Shown here in pieces: positions 60,914 to 64,000 of a DNA stretch of 64,000 nt; the first letter of the stretch is position 1; every line of letters begins with the position of its first letter. Below the pieces are notes generated by a model, which saw only the letters and a program-made list of their open reading frames with translations, did no database searches and was not told the origin of the DNA. The translations under genes and the position numbers were made by a program. Where the stretch lies: positions 151,921 to 215,920 of the forward strand of contig CAVIIX010000001.1 of the NCBI GenBank assembly GCA_963643225.1, in the 5' to 3' direction. This DNA comes from UBA1258 sp963643225. Lineage in GTDB: Bacteria > Bacillota > Clostridia > Lachnospirales > Lachnospiraceae.

Positions 60914-61768
60914 ATGGCAACATATAAAAAACCGAAGAAAAAAATTAAAGCCTTCGATATTGTAAACTATTTAGTTTTCATTATCATTGCTCTCATCATT
61001 TTAATCCCCATCTGGAAGGTACTTGTTGACTCCTTTAATAAAGTTGGTGTTTATCAGTTCAGGCTTTATCCCCATGATTTTACATGGGATGGCTACAGAA
61101 CCATTATTGAAACCTCAAGACTTTATAAGCCTTTCCTTGTATCTGTCATAACTACAGTACTGGGTACCTTACTTGGTCTTACACTTTCTACCCTTGGTGG
61201 TTATGTATTATGCCAGGAAGACTTACCAGGACGTAACATTTTTGCTTACTTCTTACTTTTTACAATGATTTTCTCAGGCGGTATGATTCCTGAATATCTT
61301 GTTATGAAGCAGTTAGGCTTACTTGATACCTGGTGGATTTTGGTTGTTAAGCACGGTATTAACGTTTATAACTTAGTACTTATGCGCAACTTCTTTGAAG
61401 GTGTTCCTACGTCACTTTTTGAAGCAGCCAAAATTGACGGTTGCTCCCCTATGGGTATCTTCTTTAGAATTGTGCTTCCATTATCCAAGGCAGCCCTTGC
61501 ATCCATCGGTCTTATGTTTGCGGTTACAGTATGGAATGATTATTCAACAGTACAGATTTACATTACCGATACAGAACAGGTTAACTTCCAGTACAAATTA
61601 AAGACCATGGTCATGGATGGGGATACACCTACAACTGCTTATAACGTATCTCAGACAACACTTTATAACGCAGGTATCGTTGCAGCTATCCTGCCCTTCA
61701 TGATTTTATATCCTTTCTTACAGAAATATTTCGTAAAGGGTGTTAACATCGGAGCTGTAAAAGAATAA
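60914..61768 (+). CDS. Sugar ABC transporter permease (YtcP/LplC-like)
   Basis: 284 residues, six membrane segments. EAA loop SLFEAAKIDGCSPMGIFFRIVLPL and the C-terminal YPFLQKYFVKGVNIGAVKE, almost invariant in this subfamily. AGGAGGTGAG before the start. No ATPase gene is present, so a shared MsmX-like ATPase elsewhere must power the system. Confidence 0.95.
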   Translation: MATYKKPKKKIKAFDIVNYLVFIIIALIILIPIWKVLVDSFNKVGVYQFRLYPHDFTWDGYRTIIETSRLYKPFLVSVITTVLGTLLGLTLSTLGGYVLCQEDLPGRNIFAYFLLFTMIFSGGMIPEYLVMKQLGLLDTWWILVVKHGINVYNLVLMRNFFEGVPTSLFEAAKIDGCSPMGIFFRIVLPLSKAALASIGLMFAVTVWNDYSTVQIYITDTEQVNFQYKLKTMVMDGDTPTTAYNVSQTTLYNAGIVAAILPFMILYPFLQKYFVKGVNIGAVKE

Positions 61769-61782
61769 AATAGACACAAAGG

Positions 61783-61812
61783 TGCCTGTAGGATTTACCT
61801 ACAGGCATTTTT
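61783..61812 (+). terminator. Terminator or attenuator after the permeases
   Basis: Perfect 10-bp stem TGCCTGTAGG / CCTACAGGCA, loop ATTTA, followed by five Ts. It separates transport genes from the GH105-CE8 pair. Confidence 0.85.
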
Positions 61813-61828
61813 AATAAGAGGGAATATT

Positions 61829-62950
61829 ATGAAGCTTGTTGATGATTATATTGAATATTTGATGAAGGAAACCACTCCGGAAAGACCTGTATGGAATCTT
61901 GAAAAGCTTTTAAAGGGTAAAAAGTCTGACTGGGACTATATAGACGGGTGCATGATTTATGCATTTTTAGAATGCTTTAAGAAAACCGGTGATAAAAAAT
62001 ACCTTGATTTTTCTTATGCTTATGTAGGATACCGAGTGGAAGAGGACGGTACAATTAAAGGCTTTAAGGAAGAAGCCTACAATCTTGATAATATAAATGC
62101 AGGCAAAAACCTTTTAACTCTTTATGAGCTGACAAAAGAAGAACGTTTTAAAAAGGCTGCAGGCAAAATATATAATCAGATTTTAAATCAGCCAAGAACC
62201 CTTCAAAATAATTTCTGGCATAAACTAATTTACCCTAATCAGATCTGGCTTGACGGTCTTTATATGGTGATGCCCTTTTATGTTAAATATGCCAATTTAT
62301 TTTTAGCTGATGCAGCAAAAGAAAAAGCCTATGAAGACGTTTACAATCAGTTTTTCAATGTAGAAAAGCTTATGAAGGATGATGCTACAGGACTTTATTT
62401 TCATTGTATCGATACTTCAAAAGAAATGTTTTGGTGTGATAAAGAAACCGGACTTTGTGAAAATTACTGGTTAAGAGCCCTTGGCTGGTTTTCAATGGCA
62501 CTTCTTGACTGCCTTATTTTATTAACGGATAAGAAAAGTGAAAATTATAAGCATTTACTTAAAATTTTTAAGGATTTTGAAGCGGCAGTTTTAAAGGTTC
62601 AGACTGAATCAGGCATGTGGTATCAGCTTCCTGCATACCCAAACAGGGAAAAAAATTATTTGGAAACAAGCGGGAGCGCTATCTTTTCCTATTCCTTTAG
62701 AAAGGGTTATAATTCCGGGTTTTTAAGTAAAGACTATAAGGAAGCAGGAGACAGAGCCTTTAACGATATCTGTAATAAATATTTAAGTGATAATAACGGG
62801 AAATTGAGCTTAGGCGGTATCTGCCTTGTTGCAGGCTTAGGCGGCAAGGAAATGCGAGACGGGTCATATGAATATTATATGTCTGAGCCTATAGTTAAAG
62901 ACGATGCAAAGGGTATTGGACCTTTTATTCTGGCTTATTTGGAGGGGTAA
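61829..62950 (+). CDS. GH105 unsaturated rhamnogalacturonyl/galacturonyl hydrolase (YteR-like)
   Basis: 373 residues, (alpha/alpha)6 barrel. Removes the unsaturated uronic acid left by pectate or rhamnogalacturonan lyases. The catalytic Asp is in QIWLDGLYMVMPFY, and the NYWLRALGWFSMALLD motif is family-typical. No signal peptide, so it is cytosolic. Its presence implies that a lyase, not in this window, makes the substrate outside the cell. It is 3 bp before the CE8 gene. Confidence 0.93.
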   Translation: MKLVDDYIEYLMKETTPERPVWNLEKLLKGKKSDWDYIDGCMIYAFLECFKKTGDKKYLDFSYAYVGYRVEEDGTIKGFKEEAYNLDNINAGKNLLTLYELTKEERFKKAAGKIYNQILNQPRTLQNNFWHKLIYPNQIWLDGLYMVMPFYVKYANLFLADAAKEKAYEDVYNQFFNVEKLMKDDATGLYFHCIDTSKEMFWCDKETGLCENYWLRALGWFSMALLDCLILLTDKKSENYKHLLKIFKDFEAAVLKVQTESGMWYQLPAYPNREKNYLETSGSAIFSYSFRKGYNSGFLSKDYKEAGDRAFNDICNKYLSDNNGKLSLGGICLVAGLGGKEMRDGSYEYYMSEPIVKDDAKGIGPFILAYLEG

Positions 62951-62953
62951 TTT

Positions 62954-63883
62954 ATGGATATATATGTAAATAAGGATGGCACTAAGGATTTTTCTTCCTT
63001 AACCGAATGCTTTAATAATTTAGACAACATAAAGGGTCATATTAACGTATATCTTGCACCGGGCATATATGAAGAACGTCCTAATTTAAAACGCTCAGAT
63101 TTATCATTAATAGGAGAAAAGGATAAGGAAACCCGTATCACTGCCTCTGAATATGCCCTTAACATTCACGAAGATGGCAGAAAAGTCGGCACCTTCAGAA
63201 CAGCCACCTTTATGGCTGACTGTGATGATTTTGTTGCAGAAAACATAATTTTTGAAAATGCAGCAGGCCAGGGCAGTAAAGTAGGGCAGGCTGTGGCTCT
63301 TTATGCAGATGGACAACGTCAAAAATATATTAATTGTAAATTTTTTGGCTACCAGGATACAATATTTACCGCTCCATTACCTCCCTGTGAAATTGAAATA
63401 AACGGATTTTTAGGTGAAAAGCAATTTATGCCAAGGCGTGATTCCTTATTATATTTTGAAAACTGCAAAATTGAAGGAAATATAGATTATATATTCGGAG
63501 GTGCTGAAAGTTATTTTGATAACTGTGTAATATTTACACGTAAGCGTGAAAAGGAAGGCCCCTGCTATGTAACGGCAGCCTCTACTCCTGAAGGCAACAA
63601 AACAGGCTATATATTTAATAACTGCCGGTTTGAATCGGATGCCAAGAAGGGCACGGTTTATTTAGGAAGACCCTGGAGAAATTTTGCAAAGACTGTAATT
63701 AAGAATTCATATATTGGAGATTTTCTTGCAGAGGGCGCCTGGGGAGACTGGGGTAAAAAAGAAGCCCACAAGACAATGTATTATGCAGAAGAAGCAAATT
63801 ACGGTCCCGGAGCCTTAATTAAAAGAGAAGATTTTGTTCATATTTTAAACCAGTCTGAGAAATCAAAATCCTCTAAGCAATAA
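62954..63883 (+). CDS. CE8 pectin methylesterase-type carbohydrate esterase
   Basis: 309 residues, right-handed beta helix. Family motifs: GQAVALYADG with the first Gln region, YQDTIFT (Gln and Asp), IDYIFGGAESYF (nucleophile Asp in the DYIFG motif) and YLGRPWR (Arg). It lacks a signal peptide, unlike most CE8 enzymes, so it de-esterifies imported oligomers. Confidence 0.93.
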   Translation: MDIYVNKDGTKDFSSLTECFNNLDNIKGHINVYLAPGIYEERPNLKRSDLSLIGEKDKETRITASEYALNIHEDGRKVGTFRTATFMADCDDFVAENIIFENAAGQGSKVGQAVALYADGQRQKYINCKFFGYQDTIFTAPLPPCEIEINGFLGEKQFMPRRDSLLYFENCKIEGNIDYIFGGAESYFDNCVIFTRKREKEGPCYVTAASTPEGNKTGYIFNNCRFESDAKKGTVYLGRPWRNFAKTVIKNSYIGDFLAEGAWGDWGKKEAHKTMYYAEEANYGPGALIKREDFVHILNQSEKSKSSKQ

Positions 63884-63891
63884 CCCATAAG

Positions 63892-63929
63892 CGTAAAAAT
63901 AAGTTTCGCAAGCGAAACTTATTTTTACG
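63892..63929 (+). terminator. 18-bp perfect hairpin after CE8
   Basis: Arms CGTAAAAATAAGTTTCGC / GCGAAACTTATTTTTACG around AA, 8 nt after the CE8 stop. Confidence 0.8.
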
Positions 63930-63946
63930 TGCGAGTGCGCCTCCTT

Positions 63947-63999
63947 GGCACGTAGTGCCGCTTTTATATGAGCAAGTAGCGAAGCGAATTGCGAATATC
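63947..63999. repeat. Modular intergenic repeat, copy F
   Basis: GGCACGTAGTGCCGCTTTTA ... GTAGCGAAGCGAATTGCGAA TATC, nearly the same as copy E. The element may continue past the window edge. Confidence 0.82.
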
Positions 64000-64000
64000 A

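Overview
The window is AT-rich, densely coding Gram-positive (Clostridia) chromosome. The best fit is a Lachnospiraceae member near Lachnospira. The evidence is an [FeFe]-hydrogenase with a candidate Rex operator, a DUF5688 protein, the priA-def-fmt-rsmB-rlmN-prpC-prkC-rsgA order, a dcw cluster, lineage-type MurD and LigA variants, and a pectin-use locus in which no enzyme has a signal peptide. A 10-N run at 21479-21488 shows that this is a draft scaffold. Nearly all genes are on the + strand; only a K+ channel, a GH43 enzyme and an AraC-type regulator are on the - strand.

Layout. 1-12.8 kb: 5'-truncated recJ, then priA, def, fmt, rsmB, rlmN, PP2C phosphatase, PASTA kinase, rsgA and alr (replication restart, N-terminal formyl-Met handling, rRNA methylation, Ser/Thr phosphosignalling, ribosome assembly, D-Ala supply). 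13.1-16.7 kb: a two-gene hydrogenase operon behind a candidate Rex site. 16.7-18.8 kb: MATE exporter and histidine phosphatase. 18.8-23.2 kb: a four-gene cassette (DUF4910 aminopeptidase-like protein, AAC(3)-like acyltransferase, acyl carrier protein, FkbH) that looks like a carrier-protein-dependent modification pathway, followed by ychF. 24.5-33.9 kb: dcw cluster mraZ-rsmH-ftsL-PBP-mraY-ftsW-ftsQ-murD-ftsZ, without murE, murF or murG, behind a five-copy MraZ operator. 34-39.5 kb: nrdR and a five-gene peptide/nickel-type ABC transporter. 39.6-50.4 kb: a small unknown protein, aroQ, efp, DUF5688, tRNA-Arg(CCG) leading into an SH3-domain membrane protein, udk, tdk, a membrane-anchored trypsin-like protease, an rluF-like synthase, a divergent ligA, and metA. 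50.5-52.6 kb: a voltage-gated-type K+ channel and a serine hydrolase. 52.6-63.9 kb: pectin/rhamnogalacturonan locus with GH28, GH43, a YtdP-like AraC regulator, an LplABC-type sugar importer without its ATPase, GH105 and CE8.

In the pectin locus a surface lipoprotein and two permeases would import pectic oligosaccharides. Unsecreted CE8, GH28, GH43 and GH105 enzymes would then de-esterify and cut them in the cytoplasm. The intergenic region between the regulator and the transporter carries one perfect cre/LacI-type operator, one near-perfect one, and short repeats that could bind the AraC protein.

Throughout the window, a family of modular palindromic intergenic repeats recurs at the 3' ends of genes (12.9, 24.4, 33.9, 41.2, 42.3, 50.4, 54.2 and 63.9 kb). 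The strongest candidates for something undescribed are this repeat family and the four-gene carrier-protein cassette.
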